A program made the position numbers and the translations under genes. From Cylindrobasidium torrendii FP15055 ss-10 (Eukaryota; Basidiomycota; Agaricomycetes; Agaricales; Physalacriaceae), in NCBI GenBank assembly GCA_000934385.1, contig KN880773.1, positions 1-21,939 of the forward strand: a DNA stretch of 21,939 nucleotides, in the 5' to 3' direction. The stretch's first letter is position 1. Each line of letters opens with the position of its first letter. The notes under the pieces were generated by a model. That model ran no database searches. It was not told where the DNA came from and saw only the letters and a program-made list of their open reading frames with translations. This document shows, one piece after another, positions 21,703 to 21,939 of the stretch.

Positions 21703-21746
21703 TGGCTCAGTGGCTATATTGCGCACTGTGGGCTTGAGTTCAAACC
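21703..21746 (+). repeat. tRNA/SINE-like Pol III A- and B-box pair
   Basis: TGGCTCAGTGG (21703-21713) fits the A-box consensus at every position, and GAGTTCAAACC (21736-21746) is close to the B-box consensus, 22 nt later. The sequence does not fold as a full tRNA: the D-stem partner (GAGC) is missing and the T-stem pairs in only 3 of 5 positions. It could be the head of a tRNA-derived SINE or a decayed tRNA. Chance is possible. Confidence 0.35.
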
Positions 21747-21789
21747 TGACTTGTGCACAATGATCTTTGTTACAGATAAGATGGCTCTT

Positions 21790-21852
21790 GACTGTCAATT
21801 TCTTTGATTAGAGACTGCCAGTTCCGAAAAAGGAAATTGACAGTCTCTAATC
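21790..21852. repeat. Nested inverted repeats
   Basis: Two perfect inverted pairs interlock: GACTGTCAATTTC (21790-21802) with GAAATTGACAGTC (21833-21845), and GATTAGAGACTG (21806-21817) with CAGTCTCTAATC (21841-21852). Their right arms overlap by 5 bp, so only one hairpin can form at a time. No gene is attached. Confidence 0.75.
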
Positions 21853-21939
21853 TCCTTGTCTTCAATAAGGGAAAGACTGTCAGTCTTTTATCTCTTTCAT
21901 AAGGGAAAGATGAACAATTTCTAATCTTTTTGTCTTTGA
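21846..21939. repeat. Start of a tandem repeat with 74-bp period, cut by the window end
   Basis: TCTAATCTCCTTGTCTT (21846-21862) recurs as TCTAATCTTTTTGTCTT (21920-21936), a 74-bp period with 2 mismatches. Inside, ATAAGGGAAAGA occurs at 21865-21876 and 21899-21910 (period 34), and AAAGACTGTCAGTCTTT (21872-21888) is a perfect palindrome. The array continues past the window edge. Confidence 0.65.

Noticed and set aside
21696..21768. A functional tRNA gene
   Set aside because: The A and B boxes are present, but the D-stem partner is missing and the T-stem is mispaired, so only a SINE-like or decayed tRNA call is justified.

Overview
The window looks like nuclear DNA from a filamentous fungus, most probably a basidiomycete (Agaricomycete-like). 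The main evidence is gene structure: every recognisable gene is cut by GT..AG introns of about 44-62 nt, two genes carry 14 and 15 exons, and typically fungal families are present (an ArAE_2/FUSC-type membrane protein, an AreA GATA-like-domain regulator, a DHA1-type MFS transporter). No gene is a bacterial-style single ORF. I rebuilt all five gene models by hand by joining exons in phase and checking that conserved family motifs stay continuous across each splice.

Layout. 1-1141: a candidate non-autonomous DNA transposon (MITE-like), with imperfect terminal inverted repeats at 45-71 and 1112-1138, a possible TGA target duplication, and GTGAAA/TTTCAC words crowded near both ends. 2068-3178 (+): pantetheine-phosphate adenylyltransferase (CoA synthesis), 4 exons. 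4108-5199 (-): lactonase-family beta-propeller protein, 2 exons, convergent with the PPAT gene. 5934-9797 (-): large fungal membrane transporter of the ArAE_2/FUSC type, 14 exons, 1069 aa. 9798-13708: about 3.9 kb with no supportable gene, lying between two divergently transcribed genes. 13709-16769 (+): a 964-aa regulator with an AreA GATA-like (PF08550) motif and a DUF3295-like C-terminus, 4 exons. 18030-20353 (-): MFS transporter of the DHA1 drug/polyamine type, 15 exons, 526 aa. 20354-21939: AT-rich right flank holding a perfect palindromic E-box upstream of the transporter, a SINE-like pair of Pol III boxes, and a palindrome-rich tandem repeat that runs off the window.

The genes do not form an evident pathway. 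One is housekeeping (CoA synthesis), one is a probable sugar or aromatic lactonase, two are membrane exporters and one is a likely nutrient-response regulator. Fungal secondary-metabolite clusters can contain MFS exporters and regulators, but no backbone biosynthetic enzyme is visible here, so I do not call a cluster. I found no convincing new biological system. The most unusual structure is in the repeats at the two edges and in the very small exons of the two transporter genes.
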